Assembly: GCA_016791285.1 (NCBI GenBank)
Contig: JAEUMX010000045.1
Location: 1-32,266, forward strand
DNA: 32,266 nucleotides
Origin: Burkholderiales bacterium
GTDB taxonomy: Bacteria > Pseudomonadota > Gammaproteobacteria > Burkholderiales > JAEUMW01
Reading direction: 5' to 3'
Shown: in pieces, positions 14,242 to 23,456 of the stretch
How positions within the stretch are numbered: the first letter of the stretch is position 1
Layout: every line of letters starts with the position of its first letter
Position numbers and translations under genes: made by a program
The notes under the pieces: generated by a model
Told to the model about the DNA's origin: nothing
The model's input: the letters and a program-made list of their open reading frames with translations, nothing else
Database searches by the model: none

Positions 14242-15426
14242 CTAGCCCAGGTGAGGCTGCGCGAGATAATGATGACTCTGCATCTCGATCAATCGGCTCA
14301 CGGTACGCTCGAGATCGCGCCCGACCGCCGTCGGGTCGAGTAACCCTTCCAGCGGCGCCTCGGCGGAAACGATGAGCTTGACCCGCCGGTCGTAGAACTC
14401 ATCTACCAGCCACGCGAAACGCCGCGCCGCGTCGCGCTCGTCCGCGAACATGCGCGGGATACGCGAGAGCAGCACGGTGTGATAGCGGCGCGCGAGCTCG
14501 ATGAAATCCACTTGGCCGCGCGGCTTCTGACACAGCTCGCCGAATTCGAACCACGCCACGCCTGGGGCGACCCGTCGCGCGTTCAACTGGCGGCCATCCA
14601 CTTCGACGAGCGTATCGGCGTCCCCCTCGTCGCGCGCAATCGCGACGAACTCTTCGCGCATGCGACGTTCCGTCGCGTCCGACAGGGGCGAATGATAGAC
14701 GCCAAGCTGCTCCAGCGCACGCAGGCGATAGTCCTGTCCACCCTCCACCTCGTGGATCTGCAGATGCCTTTTCAGGAGGTCGATCGCGGGCAGGAACTGG
14801 CCGCGCTGCAAACCGTTGCGATAGAGCTCGTCGGGCTGCGTGTTGGAGGTCGTCACCAGCACCACGCCTTCGGCGAACAGCCCCTCCAGCAGGTGTCGCA
14901 TCAGCATCGCATCGCCGATATCGGTGACCAGGAATTCGTCCAGGCAGAGGAGTTTCGTCGTGCGCGCCAGGCGCTTTGCCACGGTCGCGAGCGGATCGGG
15001 CTGGCCCTGCAGCGTCGCGAGCTCGCGGTGAACGTCCTGCATGAAGCGGTGGAAGTGCAGGCGCCGCTTGCGTTTGACCGGCGCGGCCGCGAAAAAGCTG
15101 TCCATGAGAAAGCTCTTGCCGCGCCCGACGCCACCCCAGAGGTAGAGTCCCTGCACCAGGCGCTTGCTGGTGAAGAAGCGCAGTAACGGACCGCTCGCAC
15201 GTTCGGCGGCGGCCAAGTCCTGGAACAGCCGCTCCAGGCACGGCAGCACGGCCTGTTGTGCATCGTCGAGCTCGAAGCCGTGGACGATGGCCTGCTGGCG
15301 GATCCAGTCTCCGACGCTGCCTTCCGCACCCGGGGGGCGCGCTGAGTTCGCGGCCACCGGATTCGCCGGATTTGCCGCCCCGTTCAACCGGGGCGGCTCG
15401 AACCGGTCCATGGCGGCGTCCGACAT
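14242..15426 (-). CDS. zapE: Cell-division ATPase ZapE (AFG1 family)
   Basis: A 394-residue AAA+ type ATPase of the AFG1/ZapE family. Walker A is GGVGRGKS (98-105) and Walker B LLCLDEF (about 158-164); the family pattern RLHFHRFMQDVHREL and VTTSNTQPDELYRNGLQR are both present. ZapE associates with the Z-ring in E. coli, and mitochondrial AFG1 is linked to respiratory complex quality control. The start overlaps the lpdA stop by one base (TGATG), so it is translated with the 2-oxoglutarate dehydrogenase genes, an association I know from other betaproteobacteria. The first 35 residues are a proline/alanine-rich extension, probably disordered. Confidence 0.92.
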   Translation of the reverse strand: MSDAAMDRFEPPRLNGAANPANPVAANSARPPGAEGSVGDWIRQQAIVHGFELDDAQQAVLPCLERLFQDLAAAERASGPLLRFFTSKRLVQGLYLWGGVGRGKSFLMDSFFAAAPVKRKRRLHFHRFMQDVHRELATLQGQPDPLATVAKRLARTTKLLCLDEFLVTDIGDAMLMRHLLEGLFAEGVVLVTTSNTQPDELYRNGLQRGQFLPAIDLLKRHLQIHEVEGGQDYRLRALEQLGVYHSPLSDATERRMREEFVAIARDEGDADTLVEVDGRQLNARRVAPGVAWFEFGELCQKPRGQVDFIELARRYHTVLLSRIPRMFADERDAARRFAWLVDEFYDRRVKLIVSAEAPLEGLLDPTAVGRDLERTVSRLIEMQSHHYLAQPHLG

Positions 15427-16853
15427 CAGATGTGCAGGGTTCTGTCATCGACGCCCAGCGCCGCCTCGTGCATGACCTCCGACAGCGACGGGTGTGCGTG
15501 CACGATGCGGGCGATATCTTCGGAGCTCGCACCGAACTCCATCGCCACGGTCGCCTCCGCGATCAGCTCGGAGGCGAACGGGCCGATGATGTGTACGCCG
15601 AGTATGCGGTCGCTCTTTGCATCGGCGAGGATTTTGACGAAGCCGTGCGTCTCGCCGAGCGAGCGCGCGCGACCGTTCGCGGTGAACGGGAACATGCCGG
15701 AGCGGTAGGCCACACCGGCCTCCTTCAGCTCCTGCTCGTTACGCCCCACCCAGGCGATCTCGGGCGATGTGTAGATCACCCACGGCACGGTCTCGAGATT
15801 GACGTGGCTTTGCTGGCCCGCGATCAGCTCGGCGACCGCCACGCCCTCCTCCGACGACTTGTGGGCGAGCATCGGGCCGCGCACGACATCGCCGATTGCG
15901 AAGACGTTCGGCAGGTTCGTGCGGCAATACTCGTCGACCTCGATGAACCCGCGTGCATCCACCTTGAGGCCGACTGCGTCCGGCCCCACGCTCGCCGAGT
16001 TCGGGACGCGGCCGATCGACACGATCAGCTTGTCGAACTCCGCCTTGTGCACCCCATCCTTGTCCTCGTACTTGACCGCGACCTTGCCTTTGCTCTTGGT
16101 GACGCTCTCGATATTCACACCGGTGTTGATCACGAGACCGAGCTCCTTCGAGAAGATACGGAAGGCTTCCTTCGCCACCTGTCCATCGACGGCCGCGAGA
16201 AACGAAGGCAAGGCTTCCAGCACTGTCACCTCGGCGCCGAGCCGCCGCCAGACGCTGCCCATCTCGAGGCCGATGACGCCGGCACCGACGACGCCGAGCT
16301 TGCGCGGCACCTCGGTCAGCGCGAGCGCGCCTTCGTTGTCGAGGATGAGTTCGTTGTCGACCTCGGCCATCGGCAACGGCCGCGGCACCGAGCCGGTGGC
16401 GATGATCACGTGCCGCGCCTCGATCACCTCGGATTTGTCGCCCTGGCTCACCTGGACGCCATAGGTCGCACCTGCCGTGACGAGGCGGCCGCGTCCGTGC
16501 AGCGAGGTCACCTTGTTCTTCTTGAACAGCATCGCGATGCCGGAGGTGAGCGTGTCGACGATCTTCTCCTTGCGCGCCTGCATGGTCGCGATGTCCATCG
16601 ACAGGCCCTGCATGCGGATGCCGTGATCGGCGAACTTGTGCGACGCGCGCTCGAAGTTCTCCGACGATTCCAGCAGTGCCTTGGACGGAATGCAACCGAC
16701 GTTGAGGCAGGTGCCACCCAGGCTGGGCCGCCCTTTGGGGTTCTTCCACTCGTCGATGCACACGGTGGAAAGCCCGAGCTGGGCGGCGCGCAGGGCAGCT
16801 ACGTAGCCGCCCGGGCCGGCGCCGATGACGGCGACGTCGAACACTTGAGACAT
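15426..16853 (-). CDS. lpdA: Dihydrolipoyl dehydrogenase (E3)
   Basis: A 475-residue FAD enzyme that reoxidises the dihydrolipoyl arm of the 2-oxoglutarate dehydrogenase complex with NAD. It shows the FAD-binding GAGPGG (11-16), the redox-active pair C49/C54 in GGTCLNVGCIPS, the NAD-binding GAGVIGLEMGSVW, and H454/E459 in HAHPSLSE, the catalytic dyad contributed to the partner subunit. There is no N-terminal lipoyl domain. The ATG at 16853 has a GGAGG site seven bases upstream; the frame is open further upstream but runs into sucB. The 73-base gap to sucB carries a hairpin. Confidence 0.95.
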   Translation of the reverse strand: MSQVFDVAVIGAGPGGYVAALRAAQLGLSTVCIDEWKNPKGRPSLGGTCLNVGCIPSKALLESSENFERASHKFADHGIRMQGLSMDIATMQARKEKIVDTLTSGIAMLFKKNKVTSLHGRGRLVTAGATYGVQVSQGDKSEVIEARHVIIATGSVPRPLPMAEVDNELILDNEGALALTEVPRKLGVVGAGVIGLEMGSVWRRLGAEVTVLEALPSFLAAVDGQVAKEAFRIFSKELGLVINTGVNIESVTKSKGKVAVKYEDKDGVHKAEFDKLIVSIGRVPNSASVGPDAVGLKVDARGFIEVDEYCRTNLPNVFAIGDVVRGPMLAHKSSEEGVAVAELIAGQQSHVNLETVPWVIYTSPEIAWVGRNEQELKEAGVAYRSGMFPFTANGRARSLGETHGFVKILADAKSDRILGVHIIGPFASELIAEATVAMEFGASSEDIARIVHAHPSLSEVMHEAALGVDDRTLHI

Positions 16854-16875
16854 GCAAAAACCTCCGCGATTGATG

Positions 16876-16900
16876 GGTGCCGGACAACACGCCCGGCACC
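16876..16900 (-). promoter_or_regulatory. Intercistronic hairpin between sucB and lpdA
   Basis: GGTGCCGG (16876-16883) and CCGGCACC (16893-16900) form a perfect 8-bp stem with a 9-base loop. No T run follows on the minus strand, so it is more likely a transcript-processing or stabilising element than a terminator. Confidence 0.55.
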
Positions 16901-16926
16901 GGCAGTTCCGATTGGCAAGCGAACTG

Positions 16927-18150
16927 TCAGACGTCCAGTAGCAGGCGCGCCGGATCCTCCAGCGCTTCCTTGATCGCGACCAGCGACAGCACGGCTTCGC
17001 GGCCGTCGATGATGCGGTGGTCGTAAGACAGCGCAAGGAAATTGATCGGGCGGATCACGATCTGACCGCCCTCCACCACCGGGCGCTCCTTGGTGGCGTG
17101 GATGCCCAGGATCGCGCTCTGCGGAGGATTGATGATGGGCGTCGAAAGCATCGACCCGAAGACGCCACCATTGGAGATCGAGAACGTCCCGCCGGTCAAC
17201 TCTTCGAGGGTGATCTTCCCGCTCTTCGCCCGCGCTCCGAAGTCGGCGATCTGCTTCTCGATGTCCGCGAGCGAGAGCTCGTCCGCATTGCGGATGATCG
17301 GCACCACCAGACCGCGCTCGCTGCCGACCGCGATGCCGATATCGTAGTAGCCGTGGTAGATGATATCGTCGCCGTCCACGGATGCGTTCACGACCGGGTA
17401 GCGCTTCAGCGCTGCAACCGCCGCTTTCACGAAGAACGACATGAAGCCCAGCTTCACGCCGTGGCTCTTCTCGAAGCGCTCCTGGTATTTCTTCCGCAGT
17501 TCCATTACCGGCGCCATGTTCACCTCGTTGAACGTGGTGAGGATGGCCGCGGTCGACTGCGACTGGATCAGGCGCTCGGCGACCCGCTTGCGCAGGCGCG
17601 TCATCGGCACCCGCTGCTCGGGGCGTCCGGCAAGGTCGGTCTGCACCACCGGCGCCGGTGCGGCAGCCGATGCGACGGGTCTCGGCACGGGTTGCGCCCC
17701 CTTCGCCACGGCATCCAGCACGTCGCCCTTAGTGACCCGGCCACCGCGACCGCTGCCCTCGATGGTGCTCGGATCCAGGCCCTTGTCCGCGGCCACCTTG
17801 CGCGCGGCAGGCATGATCACCTTCTCGGCAGCGCCCGACGCTCCCTGCGTGGGCTGCGGGGCCGGAGCCGGGACGGGTGCCTTGGCGGGTGCAGCACCCG
17901 CCGCCGCCTTGGCCTCGGTGTCGATGGTGGCGATCACCTCGTCGCTCACGACGGTGGCACCGTCGCCCTTCAGGATCTTGACGAGCACACCGGCCTGCGG
18001 TGCGGGCAGTTCGAGCACTACCTTGTCGGTTTCGATGTCGATCATGTTCTCGTCGCGCTCGACGAACTCCCCCTGCTTCTTGCGCCAGGCGACGAGGGTG
18101 GCGGACGACACGGACTCCGAAAGCGCTGGGACTTTGACTTCGACTAGCAT
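16927..18150 (-). CDS. sucB: Dihydrolipoyl succinyltransferase (E2)
   Basis: A 407-residue core of the 2-oxoglutarate dehydrogenase complex that transfers the succinyl group to CoA. Domains in order: one lipoyl domain (1-77) with the lipoylated K43 in ETDKVVLEL, an Ala/Pro linker (80-105), a peripheral-subunit-binding domain (about 110-150, [29 protein letters not shown]), a second linker, and the catalytic domain with [13 protein letters not shown] (active-site H378 and D382). The N-terminus [14 protein letters not shown] is typical of SucB rather than pyruvate dehydrogenase E2. It lies 15 bases after sucA. Confidence 0.96.
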   Translation of the reverse strand: MLVEVKVPALSESVSSATLVAWRKKQGEFVERDENMIDIETDKVVLELPAPQAGVLVKILKGDGATVVSDEVIATIDTEAKAAAGAAPAKAPVPAPAPQPTQGASGAAEKVIMPAARKVAADKGLDPSTIEGSGRGGRVTKGDVLDAVAKGAQPVPRPVASAAAPAPVVQTDLAGRPEQRVPMTRLRKRVAERLIQSQSTAAILTTFNEVNMAPVMELRKKYQERFEKSHGVKLGFMSFFVKAAVAALKRYPVVNASVDGDDIIYHGYYDIGIAVGSERGLVVPIIRNADELSLADIEKQIADFGARAKSGKITLEELTGGTFSISNGGVFGSMLSTPIINPPQSAILGIHATKERPVVEGGQIVIRPINFLALSYDHRIIDGREAVLSLVAIKEALEDPARLLLDV

Positions 18151-18165
18151 GTTCTTTTTCCTCGA

Positions 18166-21057
18166 TTAGCTTCGCGCGACGGCGCGCGCAGTACGCTCTT
18201 TCTTCGGGGTTGCATGCGGTACGACCGACGTCGTGTTGCCCGCGATCGGACCGAAGGCCGCCTGCATCAGCTCCTTCTGCTGCTGGTTGTGGAGGGCGAG
18301 GTAGCCCACGGCGGGTGCGGCCGAGGATGGCCGCAGGGCATAGGCGAGGACCTGATCGGACCGCATGTGCCGCAGGAGATAGTGCTGGATGCGATGCCAG
18401 GCACCCTGATTGCCCGGTTCCTCCTGGACCCACATCACTTCGGTCGCCTTGCCGTAGAGATCGACCTGCGCCTGCAAGGCATCGTGCGGGAACGGATAGA
18501 GTTGCTCGATGCGCACGATTGCCGCGTTGGTGGCACCAAGCTCACGCCGCTTGGCGAGCAGGTCGTAGTAGATCTTGCCGCTGCACAGGATGAGCCGCCG
18601 CACGCGTTTGGGATCGAGTTCTTCCTGCTCACCGATCACCGTCTGAAACTGCCCGTGCGCAAGATCCGCGAGGCTCGACACGGACTCCTTGTGCCGCAGC
18701 ATGCTCTTCGGCGTCATGATGATGAGCGGCTTGCGGTGAGGGCGCAGCATCTGCCGGCGCAGCATATGGAACATCTGGGCCGGTGTCGACGGCACGACCA
18801 CCTGCATGTTGTACTGGGCGCACAGCTGGAGGTAGCGTTCGAGCCGCGCGGATGAGTGCTCGGGCCCCTGCCCTTCGTAGCCGTGCGGCAGCATCATCAC
18901 GAGCCCGCACAGGCGGCCCCACTTGGCTTCGCCCGAGCTGATGAACTGATCGATCACGACCTGGGCACCGTTCGCGAAATCTCCGAACTGCGCTTCCCAG
19001 ATCACCAGTTCACCGGGAACGGCGGTCGCGTAACCGTACTCGAATCCGAGCACCGCCTCCTCCGACAGGACCGAATCGATGACCAGGAAATCGGCCTGCC
19101 CTTCGGCGATGTGCTGCAGCGGGATGAATGTGCCGTCGTCCCAGCGCTCGCGATTCTGGTCGTGCAGCACGGCGTGGCGATGGAAGAACGTGCCGCGTCC
19201 GCAGTCCTGGCCCGAGAGACGTACGGGGTAGCCCTCCTTCAGCAGGGAGGCATAGGCGAGATTCTCGGCCATGCCCCAGTCGAGCGACAGCCTGCCCGCC
19301 CCCATCGCCTTGCGGTCGGCAATGATCTTGTCCACCCGCGAATGCAGCTTGAACTCGGGTGGGATGGTGGTCAGCCGCTGGGCGAGCATCGTCAGCTCGT
19401 CCAGCGGGAGTCTGGTGTCCGCGGGAGCCGTCCACTCCGTTCCGATGTAGGGCTGCCAGTTCACCGCGAACGGCGGCTTGTAATCGAACATCACGAACTT
19501 GTTGGTGTGCTCGCCCGCCTCCAGCGTCTGGCGGTAGGCTTTCACCATCTCCTCGCCCTCGCCCTCGCGGATCACGCCCTCGCGCTCGAGTCGTTCGGCG
19601 TAGAGCTTGCGCGTGCTCGGATGCTTGGCGATCGTCTTGTACATGAGCGGCTGTGTGACGAGCGGCTCGTCCTGCTCGTTGTGCCCCTGACGGCGATAGC
19701 ACACGAGATCAATCACGACGTCCTCGCCGAACTGCGTGCGGAAGTCGAACGCAATCTCCGTCACCATCACCACAGCATCGGGGTCGTCTCCGTTCACGTG
19801 GAAGATCGGGCATTCGACCATCTTCGCGACGTCGGTGCAGTAGAGCGTCGAACGCGTGTCGCGCGGATCGGAGGTGGTGAAGCCGATCTGATTGTTGATG
19901 ATGATGTGCACCGTACCACCGGTGCCGTAGCCGCGGGTTCCGGAAAGATTCAGCGTCTCCATCACCACCCCTTGACCGGCGAAAGCGGCATCACCATGGA
20001 TCAGGACCGGCAGCACCTGCTTGCCCTCGATGTCGCGTCGGCGGTGCTGGCGCGCGCGCACCGAGCCCTCGACCACGGGATTGACGATCTCGAGGTGCGA
20101 CGGGTTGAAGGCGAGGGTCAGATGCATGGGACCACCCGGTGTCGTCACGCCCGAGGAGAATCCCTGGTGATACTTGACGTCGCCCGACAGGAGCGCGGTG
20201 TCGTGCTTGCCTTCGAATTCGGCGAACAGGTCCTGCGGCATCTTGCCCAGCGTATTCACCAGCACGTTCAGCCGACCGCGGTGCGCCATGCCGATGACCG
20301 TTTCCTGGATGCCCTTGGCACCCGCCTGCTGCAACAGGTGATCGAGCAGCGGCGTCAGCGCCTCGCCGCCCTCGCCGGAGAAGCGCTTCTGTCCGACGAA
20401 GCGGGTATGCAGGTAGCGCTCGAGCCCCTCCGCCGCCGTCACCCGTTCCAGGAGCCAGCGCCGGAATTCCGTGGCGTACTGCGGGCGACCGTGGACGCTT
20501 TCCAGCCGCGCCTGGATCCAGCGCTTCTGCGGCGTGTCCGTGATGTGCATGTACTCGGCACCGATGCTGCCGCAGTAGGTCTCCTGCACCGCCTGGATGA
20601 TGTCGCGCAGCGGCAACTGATCCGGACCGACGAGGGAGCCGGTGTTGAACGTGGTGCCCATGTCCTCGGCGGTGAAGCCGTAGTGCGCCGGGTCGAGCTC
20701 GGGCAGGTAGGGCTTCTCCGTGCGCCCCAGCGGATCCACGTTGGCGTGACGCACACCGAGGAAGCGGTAGGCGTTGATGAGCTGCAGCACCGAGACCTGC
20801 TTGCGTTCGATGGTCGGCAGATCTTCCTGCGCCTGCCGCGGCGCGGCGTGCCGAGTGCGCGCCAATGCCTCGAAGGCGGCCACGATCGGCCGATGCGCCA
20901 CCTCGCGCCCGCCCGCGGGTTGCGCCAGCGCGTCGAAATGCCGCCGCCACGCGGCATCGACCGAGTTCGGGTCGTGCAGGTATTGCTCGTACAGCTCTTC
21001 GATGAAGGCGGCGTTGCCGCCGGACAGGTACGAACTGTTGACCGCATCCTGAAACAT
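18166..21057 (-). CDS. sucA: 2-Oxoglutarate dehydrogenase E1
   Basis: A 963-residue thiamine-diphosphate enzyme that decarboxylates 2-oxoglutarate and succinylates the E2 lipoyl arm. The N-terminal YLSGGNAAFIEELYEQYLHDP is the conserved arm that binds E2. IGMAHRGRLNVLVNTLGK, GDVKYHQGFSSG and the diphosphate/Mg motif HGDAAFAGQGVV...IIINNQIGFTT identify the catalytic core. The length is slightly above E. coli SucA (933). The ATG at 21057 has a GGAGG site five bases upstream. It follows gltA after 58 bases containing a hairpin, and its product acts on the 2-oxoglutarate made downstream of citrate synthase and aconitase in this window. Confidence 0.96.
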   Translation of the reverse strand: MFQDAVNSSYLSGGNAAFIEELYEQYLHDPNSVDAAWRRHFDALAQPAGGREVAHRPIVAAFEALARTRHAAPRQAQEDLPTIERKQVSVLQLINAYRFLGVRHANVDPLGRTEKPYLPELDPAHYGFTAEDMGTTFNTGSLVGPDQLPLRDIIQAVQETYCGSIGAEYMHITDTPQKRWIQARLESVHGRPQYATEFRRWLLERVTAAEGLERYLHTRFVGQKRFSGEGGEALTPLLDHLLQQAGAKGIQETVIGMAHRGRLNVLVNTLGKMPQDLFAEFEGKHDTALLSGDVKYHQGFSSGVTTPGGPMHLTLAFNPSHLEIVNPVVEGSVRARQHRRRDIEGKQVLPVLIHGDAAFAGQGVVMETLNLSGTRGYGTGGTVHIIINNQIGFTTSDPRDTRSTLYCTDVAKMVECPIFHVNGDDPDAVVMVTEIAFDFRTQFGEDVVIDLVCYRRQGHNEQDEPLVTQPLMYKTIAKHPSTRKLYAERLEREGVIREGEGEEMVKAYRQTLEAGEHTNKFVMFDYKPPFAVNWQPYIGTEWTAPADTRLPLDELTMLAQRLTTIPPEFKLHSRVDKIIADRKAMGAGRLSLDWGMAENLAYASLLKEGYPVRLSGQDCGRGTFFHRHAVLHDQNRERWDDGTFIPLQHIAEGQADFLVIDSVLSEEAVLGFEYGYATAVPGELVIWEAQFGDFANGAQVVIDQFISSGEAKWGRLCGLVMMLPHGYEGQGPEHSSARLERYLQLCAQYNMQVVVPSTPAQMFHMLRRQMLRPHRKPLIIMTPKSMLRHKESVSSLADLAHGQFQTVIGEQEELDPKRVRRLILCSGKIYYDLLAKRRELGATNAAIVRIEQLYPFPHDALQAQVDLYGKATEVMWVQEEPGNQGAWHRIQHYLLRHMRSDQVLAYALRPSSAAPAVGYLALHNQQQKELMQAAFGPIAGNTTSVVPHATPKKERTARAVARS

Positions 21058-21089
21058 GGGCTCCTCCGTGCTCTCTCTTATGCGGCGCG

Positions 21090-21107
21090 CCGGGTCGACC
21101 GACCCGG
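21090..21107 (-). promoter_or_regulatory. Intercistronic hairpin between gltA and sucA
   Basis: CCGGGTC (21090-21096) and GACCCGG (21101-21107) form a 7-bp stem around a 4-base loop. It fills much of the 58-base gap. No T run follows. Confidence 0.5.
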
Positions 21108-21115
21108 GACCGTCG

Positions 21116-22408
21116 TCATTTCTCGATTGGGACGTCCCGCCGTGGCGCCCCGATGTAGAGCTGGCGCGGGCGGCCGATCTTGTAGTCCGGATCGGCGATC
21201 ATCTCGCTCCACTGCGCGATCCAGCCCACGGTGCGCGCCATCGCGAAGATCGCCGTGAACATCGACACCGGAATGCCGAGCGCCTTTTGCACGATGCCCG
21301 AATAGAAGTCGACGTTCGGATACAGCTTCTTCTCGACGAAGTACTCGTCCTCGAGCGCGATCTTCTCGAGCGCCATCGCGAGCTTGAACAGACGATCGTT
21401 CTCCAGCCCGAGCTCGGTCAGCACCTCGTAGCAGGTCTCGCGCATGAGCTTGGCGCGCGGGTCGTAGTTCTTGTACACCCGGTGCCCGAAGCCCATCAGC
21501 TTGAACGCGTCGCTCTTGTCCTTCGCCCGGGTGATGTACTCGCCGACCCGCGACACATCCCCGATCTGCTCCAGCATGTTCAGACACGCCTCGTTCGCAC
21601 CCCCGTGCGCTGGCCCCCACAGGCAGGCAATGCCGGCCGAGATGCAGGCAAAGGGATTCGCCCCCGAGGAGCCCGCCAGACGAACCGTGGAGGTCGAGGC
21701 GTTCTGCTCGTGATCGGCGTGCAGGACCAGGATGCGATCGAGCGCCTTCACCAGCACCGGATTGGGCTCGTACTTCTCGCACGGCGTGGCGAACATCATG
21801 TGCATGAAGTTCCCGGCATAGCTCAAGTCGTTGCGCGGGTACATGAACGGCTGACCCACGTTGTACTTGTAGGCCATCGCCGTGATGGTCGGCAACTTCG
21901 CGATCAGCCGGTTCGCCGAGATGTCGCGATGGAGCTGATCGGAAATATCCATGGCCTCGTGGTAGAACGCCGACAGCGCCCCTACCACGCCGACCAGCAC
22001 CGCCATCGGGTGCGCGTCGCGACGAAAGCCCTGGAAGAAGCGGGCCATCTGCTCGTGCACCATGGTGTGGCGCTGGATCGTGGTGTGGAAGTCGGTCTTC
22101 TCCTTGGCATTGGGCAGCTCGCCGCGCAGGAGCAGGAAGCAGACATCGAGGAAGTCGCAGTGCACGGCAAGCTGCTCGATCGGATAGCCGCGATACAGCA
22201 GCACGCCCTCGTCGCCGTCGATATAGGTGATGCGCGACTTGCAGCTGGCGGTGGCCATGAACCCGGGGTCGAACGTGAAGACGCCGGTCTTTCCTGTCAG
22301 CGCGCGGATGTCGACCACGTCCGGGCCGATCGTACCCGAGAGGACCGGCAGGTCCACGCTCTGGTTGGCTTGGTTGACGGTGAAGGTGGCAGTCTTGGTA
22401 TCGGCCAT
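21116..22408 (-). CDS. gltA: Citrate synthase
   Basis: A 430-residue enzyme condensing acetyl-CoA and oxaloacetate. Catalytic residues are seen in [10 protein letters not shown] (His), GPAHGGAN (His) and YPNVDFYSG (Asp). The N-terminal extension and overall length match the hexameric, NADH-sensitive Gram-negative type (E. coli 427 residues). The ATG at 22408 has a GGAG about 10 bases upstream. It lies 65 bases after sdhE with a hairpin in between, and precedes sucA. Confidence 0.96.
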   Translation of the reverse strand: MADTKTATFTVNQANQSVDLPVLSGTIGPDVVDIRALTGKTGVFTFDPGFMATASCKSRITYIDGDEGVLLYRGYPIEQLAVHCDFLDVCFLLLRGELPNAKEKTDFHTTIQRHTMVHEQMARFFQGFRRDAHPMAVLVGVVGALSAFYHEAMDISDQLHRDISANRLIAKLPTITAMAYKYNVGQPFMYPRNDLSYAGNFMHMMFATPCEKYEPNPVLVKALDRILVLHADHEQNASTSTVRLAGSSGANPFACISAGIACLWGPAHGGANEACLNMLEQIGDVSRVGEYITRAKDKSDAFKLMGFGHRVYKNYDPRAKLMRETCYEVLTELGLENDRLFKLAMALEKIALEDEYFVEKKLYPNVDFYSGIVQKALGIPVSMFTAIFAMARTVGWIAQWSEMIADPDYKIGRPRQLYIGAPRRDVPIEK

Positions 22409-22454
22409 TTACGTCGTTCTCCAGGAGGGTTAGGTCCGAGTGTCCTCTGGTGAC

Positions 22455-22473
22455 CCGGTTGCGGAGCAACCGG
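22455..22473 (-). promoter_or_regulatory. Intercistronic hairpin after sdhE
   Basis: CCGGTTGC (22455-22462) and GCAACCGG (22466-22473) form an 8-bp stem with a 3-base loop, directly after the sdhE stop codon. No T run follows on the minus strand. It separates the sdh genes from gltA in the transcript. Confidence 0.55.
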
Positions 22474-22710
22474 TCATAGGTCACCTCTGATCATCCGAAC
22501 GATCGGTGCGAGGCGTTCATCCCCGATATCCGCGCGACCCGAAAGAAACTGCCACAGGTCGCCGTCTTGCAGACAAAGCACCTCCTCGAAGCGCTTCACT
22601 TCGTCCGGCGTGAGGCCCGCGAAGTGGCGATCGAGAAAGCGATGCAGCAGCAGGTCGAGCTCGAGCATGCCGCGCCGACACTGCCATCGTACCCGATCGA
22701 GCTCGCTCAT
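22474..22710 (-). CDS. sdhE: Succinate dehydrogenase flavinylation factor SdhE
   Basis: A 78-residue cytoplasmic protein of the SdhE/YgfY (SDH5) family that helps attach FAD covalently to SdhA. The family motif is seen as RRGMLELD (about residues 12-19), followed by helices and the conserved DLWQFLSG segment. The ATG at 22710 overlaps the sdhB stop as ATGA. Longer in-frame starts would lie inside sdhB. Its placement after sdhB links assembly factor and enzyme. Confidence 0.92.
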   Translation of the reverse strand: MSELDRVRWQCRRGMLELDLLLHRFLDRHFAGLTPDEVKRFEEVLCLQDGDLWQFLSGRADIGDERLAPIVRMIRGDL

Positions 22711-23402
22711 ACGGTGCGGCGGATCATTGCGTCCTTGATCTTGCCGATGGCTCGAGTGGGATTGAGGCCCTTGGGACAGACGTCCACGCAGTTCATGATC
22801 GAATGGCAGCGGAACAGCCGGTATGGATCTTCCAGATCGTCGAGCCGCTCGCTGGTGGCCTGATCCCGAGTGTCCGCGATGAAGCGGTAGGCGGCAAGCA
22901 GCCCTGCGGGCCCGACGAACTTGTCGGGGTTCCACCAGAAGGACGGGCAGCTCGTGGAACAGCACGCGCACAGGATGCACTCGTAGAGGCCGTCGAGCTC
23001 CAAGCGCTCCTCCGGCGACTGCAGACGCTCGGTCTCCGGGGGCGGGTCGTTGTTCACGAGATACGGCCTGATCGAATGATATTGCTTGAAAAATTGACTC
23101 ATGTCGACGATCAAGTCGCGGATCACGGGCAACCCAGGCAGCGGCCGCAGTACGATCGGCTCCTTCAGATCGGCGAGCCGGGTGATACATGCGAGCCCAT
23201 TCTTGCCGTTGATGTTCATGGCGTCCGAACCACACACCCCCTCGCGACAAGAGCGGCGCAGCGACAGGGTGTCATCGATCGACTTGATGCGCACGAGGGC
23301 GTCGAGCAGCATCTTGTCGGTGGGCTCGAGCCGCACGTCGTAGTCCTTCATGTAGGGCTTTTCGTCGATGTCCGGGTTGTAGCGGTAGATCGAGAATCTC
23401 AT
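22707..23402 (-). CDS. sdhB: Succinate dehydrogenase iron-sulfur subunit
   Basis: A 231-residue electron-transfer subunit of complex II. The [2Fe-2S] site is C52, C57, D60 and C72 in CREGVCGSDA...GLAC, with the Asp ligand also found in E. coli. The [4Fe-4S] site is in CILCACCSTSC, and the [3Fe-4S] site uses the C of RCHSIMNCVDVCP and neighbours. It carries electrons from the flavin of SdhA to quinone at SdhC/D. An AGGAG site lies seven bases before the ATG. It overlaps sdhE, and a hairpin lies between it and sdhA. Confidence 0.96.
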   Translation of the reverse strand: MRFSIYRYNPDIDEKPYMKDYDVRLEPTDKMLLDALVRIKSIDDTLSLRRSCREGVCGSDAMNINGKNGLACITRLADLKEPIVLRPLPGLPVIRDLIVDMSQFFKQYHSIRPYLVNNDPPPETERLQSPEERLELDGLYECILCACCSTSCPSFWWNPDKFVGPAGLLAAYRFIADTRDQATSERLDDLEDPYRLFRCHSIMNCVDVCPKGLNPTRAIGKIKDAMIRRTV

Positions 23403-23426
23403 TTTGGTACTCCTGATTCTGGGCTG

Positions 23427-23449
23427 GAAGCACCGCTCGCGGGCGCTTC
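23427..23449 (-). promoter_or_regulatory. Intercistronic hairpin between sdhA and sdhB
   Basis: GAAGCACC (23427-23434) and GGCGCTTC (23442-23449) form an 8-bp stem, with one G-U wobble pair in the minus-strand RNA, and a 7-base loop. No T run follows. Confidence 0.45.
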
Positions 23450-23456
23450 GTCTCGT

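Noticed and set aside
18856..21258. An 800-codon plus-strand frame opposite sucA
   Set aside because: It is the antisense of a clear E1 gene; its Arg/His/Val-rich composition has no recognisable domain.
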